Below are positions 46,481-55,861 of a stretch of 64,000 nt of DNA, in pieces. A program made the translations under genes and the position numbers. Source of the DNA: Novosphingobium sp. PP1Y (GTDB taxonomy: Bacteria; Pseudomonadota; Alphaproteobacteria; Sphingomonadales; Sphingomonadaceae); assembly GCF_000253255.1 (NCBI RefSeq), contig NC_015580.1:62001-126000 (forward strand), read 5' to 3'. The notes below the pieces were generated by a model. It searched no databases, was not told the origin of the DNA, and saw only the letters and a program-made list of their open reading frames with translations. The number at the start of each line of letters is the position of its first letter. The stretch's first letter is position 1.

Positions 46481-46546
46481 TTCACGGCAATGTCCGTTTA
46501 TGCAGGGTTAGCGTAAGCGGACTATGGGGAAAAAGGGGGTTACCTC

Positions 46547-47242
46547 ATGCGAGTGCTGTTGATCGAGGACGAACCGACCACGGCCCGGGCCATCGAGCTC
46601 ATGCTGTCGGCGGAAGGTTTCAATGTTTACTCGACGGATCTCGGCGAAGAAGGCCTCGATCTGGGCAAGCTCTACGATTACGACATCATTCTTCTGGACC
46701 TGAACCTGCCTGACATGCACGGCTACGACGTCCTCAAGAAGCTGCGCGTCGCCAAGGTGCAGACGCCGGTCCTGATCCTTTCCGGCATTTCCGAGATGGA
46801 CTCCAAGGTCCGCTCGTTCGGCTTCGGCGCGGACGACTATGTGACCAAGCCGTTCCACCGCGAAGAGCTGATCGCCCGCATCCACGCGGTCGTGCGCCGC
46901 TCTAAGGGCCATTCGCAGTCGGTCATCCGTACCGGCAAGCTGATCGTCAATCTCGACGCCAAGACGGTCGAGGTCGATGGCGCCCGCGTGCACCTGACCG
47001 GCAAGGAATACGCGATGCTCGAGCTGCTTTCGCTGCGCAAGGGCACGACGCTGACCAAGGAAATGTTCCTCAACCACCTTTATGGCGGCATGGACGAGCC
47101 CGAGCTGAAGATCATCGACGTCTTCATCTGCAAGCTGCGCAAGAAGCTCAGCCACGCCTGCGGCGGTGCCAATTACATCGAGACGGTTTGGGGCCGCGGC
47201 TACGTGCTGCGCGACCCGGACGAGCAGGCTGCAGCGGCCTGA
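46547..47242 (+). CDS. ctrA: Cell-cycle response regulator CtrA
   Basis: A 231-residue OmpR-type regulator. Receiver domain: IEDEPTTARAIELMLSAEGF, the phospho-acceptor Asp51 in DIILLDLNLPDMHGYDVLKK, and Lys in VTKPFHREEL. The DNA-binding winged helix ends with EPELKIIDVFICKLRKKL, ETVWGRGYVLRDPDE, the CtrA signature (ELKIIDVFICKLRKKL). In Caulobacter, CtrA controls division and polar development and represses the origin; in sphingomonads its scope is less well known. An AGGGGG site precedes the ATG 46547. A hairpin ends it. Confidence 0.95.
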   Translation: MRVLLIEDEPTTARAIELMLSAEGFNVYSTDLGEEGLDLGKLYDYDIILLDLNLPDMHGYDVLKKLRVAKVQTPVLILSGISEMDSKVRSFGFGADDYVTKPFHREELIARIHAVVRRSKGHSQSVIRTGKLIVNLDAKTVEVDGARVHLTGKEYAMLELLSLRKGTTLTKEMFLNHLYGGMDEPELKIIDVFICKLRKKLSHACGGANYIETVWGRGYVLRDPDEQAAAA

Positions 47243-47272
47243 TCCCAGCGTTTCGCTTCATGATGAATCGAG

Positions 47273-47299
47273 CGGCCTGCCCCCCGGGGTGGGCCGTTT
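47273..47299 (+). terminator. Intrinsic terminator of ctrA
   Basis: CGGCC-TG-CCCC-CC-GGGG-TG-GGCCG, a stem of CGGCC/GGCCG plus CCCC/GGGG with a mismatched pair, followed by TTT. Confidence 0.65.
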
Positions 47300-47416
47300 G
47301 CGTATGCGCCGGGTAAGGATGGCCCGGTCCGGGCGTGCGAATTGGACCTTTGGCATTGTAAGATTGTGGGCAATGAAGGGACCATCGCAACCCGCCGCAG
47401 TCGAGAGCCGATCGTC

Positions 47417-48601
47417 TTGAAACCCGTTCCGCGTTCGCCCTGGATCACGCTGCATCGCTACCTTGGCCTTGTGGCCATTCCGCTCCTGCTGCTTGCTGCG
47501 GTGACCGGCTGCGTGCTCAGCTTCATGAGGCCCATCGACGCCTGGATCAACGCAGACCTTTTCGCGCAGCCGCTCGCCGCCGCCGCGGGGAAGCCCGCGC
47601 CGGACGTGGCTCCACTGGTCGATCGCTTCGCAGCCCGCCACCCGGAATGGGTCGTGCGCGGCTTTCCCCTCGCAGTAGCGGAGACGCGGCGGATCGTGGT
47701 CGATGTCGATCGCGCCGCGGGCCTCTCCGGACCGCCGGTGGATCAGGTCTTCCTAGATCGCTTCAGCGCAGAGCCCGCTGGGACCCGGTTCTCGAAAGCC
47801 GCTTGGAACAAGCGCGGGGCGATGGAACTGGTCCTGGAACTGCACGCCCATCTCCTGGCCGGCACCTGGGGGCGCTGGATAATGGGAACGGTTGCGGTAC
47901 TCTGGCTGATCGGGCACGGCATCGGCTTCTACCTGACTTTCCCGCTCAAGCGCCCGTTCTGGAAGGGCTGGAAGCGTAGCTGGAAAGTCAGCTTCCGTTC
48001 GATGTTCGCCAAGTTCATGCTCGATTGGCACAAGGCCAGCGCACTCTGGCTCTTCGTCCCGTTGACCGCTCTCGCGCTGACCTCGGTCGCGCTCAATTTC
48101 TTCGAAGAAGCCTATGCGCCGATGATCGAGGCAGCTTTCGGCGACGACGATCATGTCGCCCCCGCAGGTGAGGCGAAAGACGCGCCGCTCGACTTTGCCG
48201 GGGCCGTTGCTGCCGCGCGCGCCCATGCAGTGCGCGAAGGGATCGACTGGCAGCCCGCCAGTGTCCTCGCAAATCCGGACGAGGGCACGATCGGCGTGAC
48301 GATGACCGACGACGGCACCGTCAATTACCATCGCCTCGGCCCGATCTACTATTACTTCGACCGCGCCAGCCATGCCGTGGTCGAGACTTACGACCCCTAT
48401 CACGGCAACCGTTCGCTCGCGGGCTATCGCCTGCTCTACCCGCTGCACAGCGGCCGGGTGGGCGGCAATGTCACGATCCTGCTGATCTTCCTTTCCGGAC
48501 TGGCGACAGCCGGGCTTTGCGTGACCGGGGTCTATGTCTGGTGGAAGAAGCGCAAGTCGCGTGTCGCTGCCCGGCGGGCTGCGGCCCTGCGCCGCGGCTG
48601 A
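47417..48601 (+). CDS. PepSY domain membrane protein
   Basis: A 394-residue protein of the PepSY-associated membrane family: first helix ITLHRYLGLVAIPLLLLAAV, a periplasmic PepSY-type domain (about 70-150), two more helices (WIMGTVAVLWLIGHGIGFYL, ASALWLFVPLTALALTSVAL), a second soluble part, and a last helix (ILLIFLSGLATAGLCVTGVY). Such proteins are often linked to iron or siderophore reduction. The start is a choice: TTG at 47417 lies nine bases after GAGAG and directly precedes the family's start (L-K-P-V-P-R-S-P-W); the frame is also open from TTG 47342. It is convergent with lrgB. Confidence 0.82.
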   Translation: MKPVPRSPWITLHRYLGLVAIPLLLLAAVTGCVLSFMRPIDAWINADLFAQPLAAAAGKPAPDVAPLVDRFAARHPEWVVRGFPLAVAETRRIVVDVDRAAGLSGPPVDQVFLDRFSAEPAGTRFSKAAWNKRGAMELVLELHAHLLAGTWGRWIMGTVAVLWLIGHGIGFYLTFPLKRPFWKGWKRSWKVSFRSMFAKFMLDWHKASALWLFVPLTALALTSVALNFFEEAYAPMIEAAFGDDDHVAPAGEAKDAPLDFAGAVAAARAHAVREGIDWQPASVLANPDEGTIGVTMTDDGTVNYHRLGPIYYYFDRASHAVVETYDPYHGNRSLAGYRLLYPLHSGRVGGNVTILLIFLSGLATAGLCVTGVYVWWKKRKSRVAARRAAALRRG

Positions 48602-48617
48602 CTCGGGGCGATTCCGC

Positions 48618-49310
48618 TCAGACCAGCAGCGCTAGGATCGAGAGCAGCGCCGCCGTCGTTGCCGCGTTGAGGGCCATGCCGAGGCTGGCCATCGCGCCTG
48701 CGGTCGAATCGACCTGGAAGGCCCGCGCCGCGCCGATGCCATGGGCTGCAACGCCGACGGCAAATCCGCGCGCGCGGTAATCGCGGACATTGAGCAGGTT
48801 GAGCAGCGGCGTGGCGAACATCGCGCCGATCACGCCCGCGAACAGCACGATCACGGCGGCCAGCGCCGGAACGCCACCCAGTTGCCCGGCTATCGCCATC
48901 GCAACCGGCGTGGTCGTCGCGCGCGGGGCGATCGAGGCCAGGATCTCGTTCGGCGCGCCGAAAAGGGAGAGGACCCCCACGGCGCTGACGATGGAAGTGA
49001 TCGCGCCCGCGCCGAGGGCAAGGGCGATCGGCACGGCCAGCCGGCGGATGCGCGCGCGCTGCGTCCAAATCGGAACTGCGAGGCCGACGACCGCGGGACC
49101 GAGCAGGAAGCTGATCGGGAAAGTCGCCTGCTGGTAGGTCTCGTATGGTGTCCCGGTCCACGTCAGCAGTCCGATCAGCACCGGTGTCGACCACAGCACC
49201 GGATGCAGCAGCGGGTGCCGGTCGGACCGCTTCGAGACCGTGTCTGCCACTTCGAACACGCCGAGCGTCACGGCGAGCCAGAACAGCGACGTCGTCATCA
49301 AGTCGGTCAT
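48618..49310 (-). CDS. lrgB: LrgB family protein
   Basis: A 230-residue membrane protein with several hydrophobic segments, the family's FPISFLLGPAVVGLAVPIW and ARATTTPVAMAIAGQLGGVP (conserved ATTTPVAM) and MASLGMALNAATTAALLSI ends. LrgB works with LrgA in modulating murein hydrolase activity and, in some bacteria, pyruvate or metabolite flux. Start ATG 49310; ends overlap lrgA by four bases (ATGA). Confidence 0.88.
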   Translation of the reverse strand: MTDLMTTSLFWLAVTLGVFEVADTVSKRSDRHPLLHPVLWSTPVLIGLLTWTGTPYETYQQATFPISFLLGPAVVGLAVPIWTQRARIRRLAVPIALALGAGAITSIVSAVGVLSLFGAPNEILASIAPRATTTPVAMAIAGQLGGVPALAAVIVLFAGVIGAMFATPLLNLLNVRDYRARGFAVGVAAHGIGAARAFQVDSTAGAMASLGMALNAATTAALLSILALLV

Positions 49311-49678
49311 GCGGCGGTGTCCGCTTCGGTGTCGACCGGCCCGAAACGGCGCAGGGCCCAGCGAAAAACAAGCGCCGTGACCGCCATGGTCAGGAAAGTC
49401 GAGATAGCCGTCGCCACGACAAGGCCGACCCCGTCCGCCTTCAGCACATCGCCTTCGTCGATCAGCCCGACCGCGGCGGGAACGAACATGACGGCAAGGT
49501 GCGCGGTGAGCCAGCCCGTCACCACCGCCAGCGTCGGACGCTCGCGCGGGACGAGGGCGAGCCATGCGAAGAGCAGGATCATGCCCATTACCGAGCCGGG
49601 CAGGGCGAGTCCGGTCAGGCGGTGGACGATCTCGCCAAGAAGCTGGCAGGCGATCAGCAGGAATATCGTGCGCAACAT
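49307..49678 (-). CDS. lrgA: CidA/LrgA family holin-like protein
   Basis: A 123-residue membrane protein with four helices. IFLLIACQLLGEIVHRLTGL, LPGSVMGMILLF and LAVMFVPAAVGLIDEGD match LrgA/CidA. It precedes lrgB with a 4-base overlap. The pair stands alone, divergent from trmB. Confidence 0.9.
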   Translation of the reverse strand: MLRTIFLLIACQLLGEIVHRLTGLALPGSVMGMILLFAWLALVPRERPTLAVVTGWLTAHLAVMFVPAAVGLIDEGDVLKADGVGLVVATAISTFLTMAVTALVFRWALRRFGPVDTEADTAA

Positions 49679-49831
49679 GGCTGGCGGCAGTCCTTCGCGG
49701 TTTTCGACCTAGAACAGCGCATTGCGCCGCGTTGCAATGGCCTTTTTGGATACTGCCGAAGTCGCATGTGCAAATGGCGCGATGATCGCCTCCATTGACC
49801 GCGGCGCTCTTGCCTGCCAGTGGCGCGCGCC

Positions 49832-50548
49832 ATGACGGCTTACAAATCCGGCGATCCCACGACTCTCAACCGCCTCTATGGCCGCGCCAAGGGCAAGCCC
49901 CTGCGCGCCGGTCAACAGGCCCTGGTCGATAACCTGCTGCCGCAGATTGCAGTTCCCGACGAAGGGCCGGTCACCGCCCAGAGCCTGTTCGGGGAAGACT
50001 GCCCGCTCCATTTCGAGATCGGCTTCGGTGGCGGCGAGCACATGGCGAATCGCGCCGAGATGCTGCCGAACCACGGTTTCATCGGTGCCGAACCGTTTCT
50101 GAACGGCGTCGCCCAGGCGCTTCTGCACGTCAGCGGCGACAACGGTGCGCACCCGCCGATCGCGAACGTGCGTATCCATCATGGCGATGCACTGGAGGTA
50201 CTCTCGCGCATTCCCGACGGGACGCTGTCCTTCCTTTACCTGCTGCATCCCGATCCCTGGCCCAAGGCCCGCCACGCAAAGCGCCGGATGATGAATGACG
50301 GCCCGGTCGATATGTTCGCGGCCAAGCTCAAGCCGGGCGGCGAGTTCCGCTTCGGCACCGATCATGCCGTTTACCTGCGCCATGCCCTGATGGTCATGCA
50401 GCGCCATACCGGGCAATTCGAATGGCTTTGCGACAAGCCCGGCGATTTCCAGAAGCGCCCCGGCGGGTGGCCCGAAACCCGCTACGAGACCAAGGCCCGC
50501 AACGTTTACGGTCACGAAGTCTGGTACTTCCGCTACCGCCGCAAGTAG
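49832..50548 (+). CDS. trmB: tRNA (guanosine(46)-N7)-methyltransferase
   Basis: A 238-residue SAM-dependent enzyme that makes m7G46 in tRNA. The SAM loop is HFEIGFGGGEHMANRAEML, followed by FIGAEPFLNGVAQAL and the tRNA site LHPDPWPKARHAKRRMM; the end FRTDHAVYLRHAL (FGTDHAVYLRHAL here) is typical. Start ATG 49832; an in-frame GTG at 49820 is possible. A terminator follows at 50583. Confidence 0.94.
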   Translation: MTAYKSGDPTTLNRLYGRAKGKPLRAGQQALVDNLLPQIAVPDEGPVTAQSLFGEDCPLHFEIGFGGGEHMANRAEMLPNHGFIGAEPFLNGVAQALLHVSGDNGAHPPIANVRIHHGDALEVLSRIPDGTLSFLYLLHPDPWPKARHAKRRMMNDGPVDMFAAKLKPGGEFRFGTDHAVYLRHALMVMQRHTGQFEWLCDKPGDFQKRPGGWPETRYETKARNVYGHEVWYFRYRRK

Positions 50549-50582
50549 GCAGTCCGGCCACCTCACGGCAAGGCACCGCACG

Positions 50583-50621
50583 AAAAAGGCCCCGAAGGCA
50601 ATCGCCATCGGGGTCTTTTTT
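50583..50621. terminator. Bidirectional terminator between trmB and maeB
   Basis: AAAAAGGCCCCGA and TCGGGGTCTTTTT pair with one mismatch around a short loop; A and T runs on both sides. Confidence 0.85.
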
Positions 50622-50644
50622 CCGTTCGGCCGAAGCCGACAGCG

Positions 50645-52906
50645 TCAGCCGACGATGCCGGCCGCCGCCAGCACGGCCGAAGTCAGGACGTCCGGAGCGA
50701 TGGCGGTCATCGGCACGATCTGGACTGGCAGTTCCATGCCCAGCAGCATCGGGCCCACTGCGGTCGCCCCGCCGATCTCGCGCAGCAGCTTGGCCGAGAT
50801 GTTGGCCGACTGCAGGCCCGGCATGACCAGCACGTTCGCCGGCGCGGTGAGGCGGCAGAACGGATAGAGGGCCATGATCTTCGGATTGAGCGCGGCATCG
50901 GGCGCCATGTCGCCGTCGTACTCGAAGCCGGGCTGTTCCTGGTCGAGGATGTGCACCGCGTCGCGGATCGTGTCGAGCCAGCGGCCCGCGGGATTGCCGA
51001 AGGTCGAGTAGCTGAGGAAGGCGACGCGCGGCTCGTGGCCCAGGCGCCGGGCGACCGCCGCGGTTTCCTTGGCGATGACGGCCAGTTCTTCGGCGTTCGG
51101 GCGCTCGTTGATGGTCGTGTCGGCCAGGAACAGCGTCTGGTTCTTGCCGACCATCATGTGGATGCCGAAGGGCAGCTTGTCCTCGGCTGTGTCGAGCACG
51201 CGGCGCACGTCCTTCATCGACTGGGCGAAGGGCCGGGTCATGCCGGTGATCATCGCATCGCCGATGCCCAGCTTGAGCAGGCAGGCCGAGAAGATGTTGC
51301 GGTCGGTATTGACCATGCGCTGCACGTCGCGCTGCAGGAAGCCGCGGCGCTTGAGGCGCTCGTAAAGCATCTCGACCATCGGCGCGACATGCTGCGAGAC
51401 CATCGAATTTTCGATCTGGTAGCTTTCCGGATCGGAGACGCCGAGTTCGGCCATCTTGTCGAGAACGTGCTGGGTGCGGCCGACCAGGATCGGTTCGCCA
51501 TAGCCGAAATCGCGATACTGGATCGCGGCGCGCAGCACGACCTCGTTCTCGCCCTCGGCGAAGATCATGCGCTTGGGGTTCGCCTTGACCTGGGCATAGA
51601 CCTGGCTGAGGACCGAAGTGGTCGGGTTTAGACGGCCCTTCAGTTCCTGGCGATAGGCGTCGAAATCGGCGATGTGGCGGCGCGCAACGCCCGATTCCAT
51701 TGCTGCCTTCGCGACCGCCGAGGGCACGACTTCCATCAGGCGCGGGTCGAACGGCGCGGGGATGATGTACTCGAGGCCGAACTGCTGCGATTCGCCATAG
51801 GCTGCCGCGACTTCCTCGGGCACCTGCTCGCGGGCCAGTTCGGCGATGGCGCGGGCGGCCGCGATCTTCATTTCCTCGTTGATCGCCGTCGCGTGGACGT
51901 CGAGCGCGCCGCGGAAGATGAACGGGAAGCCCAGCACGTTGTTGACCTGGTTCGGATAGTCCGAACGGCCGGTCGCGACGATCGCGTCGGGACGTACCGC
52001 CTTGACTTCGGGCGGGGTGATTTCCGGGTCCGGGTTGGCCATGGCGAAGATGATCGGCTGATCGGCCATGGTCTTGATCATGTCCTGCGTGACCGCGCCC
52101 TTGGCCGACAGGCCAAGGAACACGTCGGCGCCGACGATGGCTTCGGCCAGGGTGCGCTTATCGGTCATGACGGCATGGGCTGACTTGAACTGGTCCACCC
52201 GCTCGCGGCCGGGATAGATCACGCCGCGCGTATCGCAGACAAGCACGTTCTCGTGGCGTACGCCCATCGACTTGATCAGCGAAGTGCAGGCCAGCGCCGA
52301 AGCGCCGGCGCCGTTCACCACGACCTTGATTTCATCGAGCTTGCGCCCGGTCAGGTGGCAGGCGTTGATCAGGCCGGCAGCGGCGATGATCGCGGTGCCG
52401 TGCTGGTCGTCGTGCATGACCGGGATGTTCATGCGCTCGCGCAGCGCTTGCTCGATCACGAAGCACTCGGGCGCCTTGATGTCTTCCAGGTTGATGCCGC
52501 CGAAGCTCGGCTCCATCATCGCGATGGCTTCGATAAGCGCTTCGGGATCTTCGCTGTTCAGCTCGATGTCGATGGAGTCGACGTCGGCGAAGCGCTTGAA
52601 AAGAACAGCCTTGCCTTCCATCACCGGCTTCGATGCCAGTGCGCCCAGGTTGCCCATGCCCAGGATCGCGGTGCCGTTGGAGATGACGGCAACCAGGTTG
52701 CCCTTCGCGGTATAGTCGTAGGCGGTTGCCGGGTCGTCGGCGATGGCCTGCACCGGTACGGCAACACCGGGAGAATAGGCGAGGCTCAGGTCGCGCTGTG
52801 TCGCCATCGGTTTCGAGGCGATGATCTCGATCTTACCCGGGCGGATCGTCTGGTGATAGAAGAGCGCCTCGCGCTCGGTGAATTGAACCCTGCTTTTATC
52901 CGACAA
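50645..52906 (-). CDS. maeB: NADP-dependent malic enzyme with C-terminal phosphotransacetylase-like domain
   Basis: A 753-residue two-domain protein. Residues ~1-430 are the malic enzyme, which decarboxylates malate to pyruvate (LAYSPGVAVPVQAIA, NGTAILGMGNLGALASKPVM, INLEDIKAPECF, VVNGAGASALACTSLIKSMG); ~435-753 is a phosphotransacetylase-like domain that usually regulates the enzyme. The start is TTG at 52906: its GGAGG is six bases upstream and the reading (LSDKSRVQFTEREALFYHQ) matches the family start. The longer frame to 52954 is rejected. It is divergent from mutS. Confidence 0.95.
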   Translation of the reverse strand: MSDKSRVQFTEREALFYHQTIRPGKIEIIASKPMATQRDLSLAYSPGVAVPVQAIADDPATAYDYTAKGNLVAVISNGTAILGMGNLGALASKPVMEGKAVLFKRFADVDSIDIELNSEDPEALIEAIAMMEPSFGGINLEDIKAPECFVIEQALRERMNIPVMHDDQHGTAIIAAAGLINACHLTGRKLDEIKVVVNGAGASALACTSLIKSMGVRHENVLVCDTRGVIYPGRERVDQFKSAHAVMTDKRTLAEAIVGADVFLGLSAKGAVTQDMIKTMADQPIIFAMANPDPEITPPEVKAVRPDAIVATGRSDYPNQVNNVLGFPFIFRGALDVHATAINEEMKIAAARAIAELAREQVPEEVAAAYGESQQFGLEYIIPAPFDPRLMEVVPSAVAKAAMESGVARRHIADFDAYRQELKGRLNPTTSVLSQVYAQVKANPKRMIFAEGENEVVLRAAIQYRDFGYGEPILVGRTQHVLDKMAELGVSDPESYQIENSMVSQHVAPMVEMLYERLKRRGFLQRDVQRMVNTDRNIFSACLLKLGIGDAMITGMTRPFAQSMKDVRRVLDTAEDKLPFGIHMMVGKNQTLFLADTTINERPNAEELAVIAKETAAVARRLGHEPRVAFLSYSTFGNPAGRWLDTIRDAVHILDQEQPGFEYDGDMAPDAALNPKIMALYPFCRLTAPANVLVMPGLQSANISAKLLREIGGATAVGPMLLGMELPVQIVPMTAIAPDVLTSAVLAAAGIVG

Positions 52907-53000
52907 AGCGCACCTCCAGCTTTCACCCGGACCCCTAACGGATGTTCCCGTCACGCGATAGGGGAAAGCATCGATACCTAAGCTTCACAAGCACCGAAGC

Positions 53001-55625
53001 GTGGCGCTAACGCTGACGCGCATGACTTCCGGCGCAACCCCGATGATGGCCCAGTACCTCGCCCTGCGGGAAGAAGCGGGCGACTGCCTGCTTTTCTACC
53101 GCATGGGAGACTTCTTCGAACTCTTCTTCGAAGATGCCAAGAGGGCATCGCAGATACTCGACATCGCGCTGACCACGCGCGGTGAGCATCAGGGCGCGCC
53201 GATCCCGATGTGCGGCGTGCCGGTCCATTCGGCCGAGAGCTACCTTGCCCGCCTGATCAAGGCCGGTTGCCGCGTCGCCATCGCCGAGCAGACCGAGACT
53301 CCCGCCCAAGCCAAGAAGCGCGGCGGGTCCAAGGCGCTGGTGGCCCGCGATATCGTCCGCTTCGTCACCGCCGGAACCCTGACCGAGGAAGCCCTGCTCG
53401 AACCGCGCCGCGCAAACGTGCTGGCAGCAGCCTGCGACGTGCGCGGCACGGTGGGCATTGCCGCCTGCGACATTTCCACCGGACGGGTGGAACTGGAAGA
53501 ATGCGCGCCCGAGCGCCTTGGCGCCGCACTGGCGCGGCTGGGCGCGAGCGAACTGGTAGTGCCCGAGGGTTGGGAACTGGCGCCCGACGAGGCTATCGCT
53601 CGCTCGGGGCATGAGTTCTCCTCGGAAGGCGGGGAAGAGCGGCTCAAGGTCATCCACGGCGTTGCCACGCTCGACGGCTTCGGCAGCTTCACGCGGCCCA
53701 TGCTGGCAGCGGCAGGCGGGCTCATCGCCTACCTGGATCATGTCGGGCGCGGTGCGTTGCCGCTTCTGCTGCCGCCCGAGGCGCGCTCGGGCGAAGCCGC
53801 GCTGGCGATGGACGAGGCAACGCGGGCGAGCCTGGAGATCCTCGAGTCCTCGCAAGGCGGGCGCAAGGGCAGCCTGATCGATGCCGTCGACCGCTGCGTT
53901 ACCGGTGCCGGCGCGCGCCAGCTTGCCGATGACCTGTCCGCTCCGCTGACCGACCGCCTTGCCATCGCCGAGCGGCTCGAACTGGTCGAATGGCTGCATG
54001 TCGATGCCTTGCTGCGCGAAGACCTGCGCTCCGCCTTGCGAGCGCTGCCCGATGTCGGCCGCGCGCTCGGGCGGGTTGTCGCCGGGCGCGGCAGCCCGCG
54101 CGACCTCGGCCAGCTGCGCGACGGTCTGTCCGGCGCCCGCGAGATCGGCGCAAGGCTTGGTGAGCGCGATGCGCTTCCCGGGCTGCTTGAGCGCCTGCTG
54201 CCCGACCTTGGCGGCCACGGGGAACTGGTCGACCATTTCGCCCGTGCGCTCGTCGCCTCGCCGCCGACCGAACGCGGGCAGGGCGGCTACATCGCCGAAG
54301 GGTATGATGCCGCGCTCGACGAACTGCGTGTCACATCGGGCAATGCCCGGCGAGCGATCGCCGCGCTCGAAGCGAAGTACCGGGACGAAACCGGCGTCGC
54401 CGCGCTCAAGATCAAGCACAACAACGTGCTGGGCTACTTCATCGAAGTGCCCTCGCGCCATGCCGACAAGCTGATGGAGGCGGACAGCGGCTTCTCGCAC
54501 CGCCAGACAATGGCCGGGGCAATGCGCTTCAATGCGCTGGCGCTGCACGAGGAGGCGAGCCGCATCACCGAGGCAGGCGCCCACGCGCTTGCCGCCGAGG
54601 AAGCGCATTTCGAGGAACTGGTCGCTGGGGCCGTCACTTCCCGCCACCGGATCGCGAAGACAGCGGCTGCGCTTGCCCGCATCGACGTTGCGGCGGGGCA
54701 GGCCGAACGCGCCGCGGAGGGCGGCTGGACCCGCCCGGAAGTGGTCGACGCGACCTGCCTCGAGATCGAGGGCGGCCGCCATCCGGTGGTGGAGGCGGCG
54801 CTGGCGGTGCAGGGCGAACGCTTCGTGGCGAACGACTGTCGGCTGGGCACGCACGACCGTCTCTGGCTGATCGGCGGCCCCAACATGGGCGGTAAGTCGA
54901 CGTTCCTGCGGCAAAACGCGCTGATCGTCCTGCTGGCGCAGGCGGGCGGCTTCGTCCCCGCCGCAGCGGCCCGGATCGGCATGGTCGATCGCCTGTTCAG
55001 CCGTGTCGGCGCCTCGGACAACCTCGCGCGCGGGCGTTCGACCTTCATGGTCGAGATGGTCGAGACCGCCGCGATCCTCGCGCAGGCAACCGACCGCAGC
55101 TTCGTGATCCTCGATGAGGTCGGGCGCGGGACGTCCACGTACGACGGTCTCGCGCTGGCCTGGGCCGTGGCCGAAGCGGTGCACGAAACCAACCGCTGCC
55201 GCTGCCTGTTCGCGACGCACTATCACGAACTCGCGCGGCTGGCGGAGACCTGCGAGGCGCTTTCGCTGCACCATGTCCGGGCGCGCGAATGGAAGGGCGA
55301 CCTCGTGCTGCTCCATGAACTGGCCGACGGCCCTGCCGACCGCAGCTATGGCCTTGCCGTGGCGCGCCTGGCCGGGGTGCCGCCCAAGGTCATCAGCCGT
55401 GCCAAGTCGGTTCTCGAGAAGCTGGAAAAGGGGCGGGCCGAGACCGGCGGGCTGGCGGCGGGCCTTGGCGAACTGCCGCTTTTCGCCGCAGCGCAGGACC
55501 ACCGCGAGGAGCAGTGCGACGCCCTGCGGGACAAACTGCGCGACATGGACGTGGATGCCATGAGCCCGCGCGATGCGCTGGAGGTGCTCTATGACCTGAA
55601 GCGCGAGGCGGGTACCGAAACTTAA
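53001..55625 (+). CDS. mutS: DNA mismatch repair protein MutS
   Basis: An 874-residue ATPase that recognises mismatches. The mismatch-binding Phe-x-Glu is in FYRMGDFFELFFEDA near the N-terminus; connector, lever and clamp domains follow; the ATPase has GGPNMGGKSTFLRQN (Walker A, about residue 627) and SFVILDEVGRGTSTYDG (Walker B). Length is right. The start is a GTG at 53001; an in-frame ATG at 53022 is also possible, as neither has a good ribosome site. It is divergent from maeB. Confidence 0.95.
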   Translation: MALTLTRMTSGATPMMAQYLALREEAGDCLLFYRMGDFFELFFEDAKRASQILDIALTTRGEHQGAPIPMCGVPVHSAESYLARLIKAGCRVAIAEQTETPAQAKKRGGSKALVARDIVRFVTAGTLTEEALLEPRRANVLAAACDVRGTVGIAACDISTGRVELEECAPERLGAALARLGASELVVPEGWELAPDEAIARSGHEFSSEGGEERLKVIHGVATLDGFGSFTRPMLAAAGGLIAYLDHVGRGALPLLLPPEARSGEAALAMDEATRASLEILESSQGGRKGSLIDAVDRCVTGAGARQLADDLSAPLTDRLAIAERLELVEWLHVDALLREDLRSALRALPDVGRALGRVVAGRGSPRDLGQLRDGLSGAREIGARLGERDALPGLLERLLPDLGGHGELVDHFARALVASPPTERGQGGYIAEGYDAALDELRVTSGNARRAIAALEAKYRDETGVAALKIKHNNVLGYFIEVPSRHADKLMEADSGFSHRQTMAGAMRFNALALHEEASRITEAGAHALAAEEAHFEELVAGAVTSRHRIAKTAAALARIDVAAGQAERAAEGGWTRPEVVDATCLEIEGGRHPVVEAALAVQGERFVANDCRLGTHDRLWLIGGPNMGGKSTFLRQNALIVLLAQAGGFVPAAAARIGMVDRLFSRVGASDNLARGRSTFMVEMVETAAILAQATDRSFVILDEVGRGTSTYDGLALAWAVAEAVHETNRCRCLFATHYHELARLAETCEALSLHHVRAREWKGDLVLLHELADGPADRSYGLAVARLAGVPPKVISRAKSVLEKLEKGRAETGGLAAGLGELPLFAAAQDHREEQCDALRDKLRDMDVDAMSPRDALEVLYDLKREAGTET

Positions 55626-55648
55626 CCCGGGCGGCCTATGCTGGCGCC

Positions 55649-55846
55649 ATGATGCTCGGGCCGAAAATCTCCACCGTCTTCAAGAGCCGCTGGAACGCAT
55701 TGTTCTGGGCAGCTGGAATCCTGGCGACCGCTTATTGCACGGTTCCGGCGGCGGATCAGGCGGCGAAAAGCGAAAAGGCCAAGGTCGCTGCCAGCAAGGC
55801 CGAACACCGCAATCCCTGGGCCAAGGACACCACTGCGGCGCAGTGA
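55649..55846 (+). CDS. Small exported/membrane protein, 65 aa
   Basis: A 65-residue protein with one hydrophobic segment (WNALFWAAGILATAYCTVPA) and a charged, Lys-rich tail (KSEKAKVAASKAEHRNPWAK). It may be a membrane-anchored or secreted protein; the Cys-containing segment resembles a loose lipobox but not a good one. Small proteins of this type follow mutS in many sphingomonads as far as I recall, which supports reality; no function is known. It starts 23 bases after mutS and is probably co-transcribed. Confidence 0.6.
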   Translation: MMLGPKISTVFKSRWNALFWAAGILATAYCTVPAADQAAKSEKAKVAASKAEHRNPWAKDTTAAQ

Positions 55847-55861
55847 ACGGGTGAAGGGGCT

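Noticed and set aside
52907..52954. Upstream extension of maeB to GTG 52954
   Set aside because: The TTG at 52906 has GGAGG at the right distance and fits the family start; the extension has no ribosome site.
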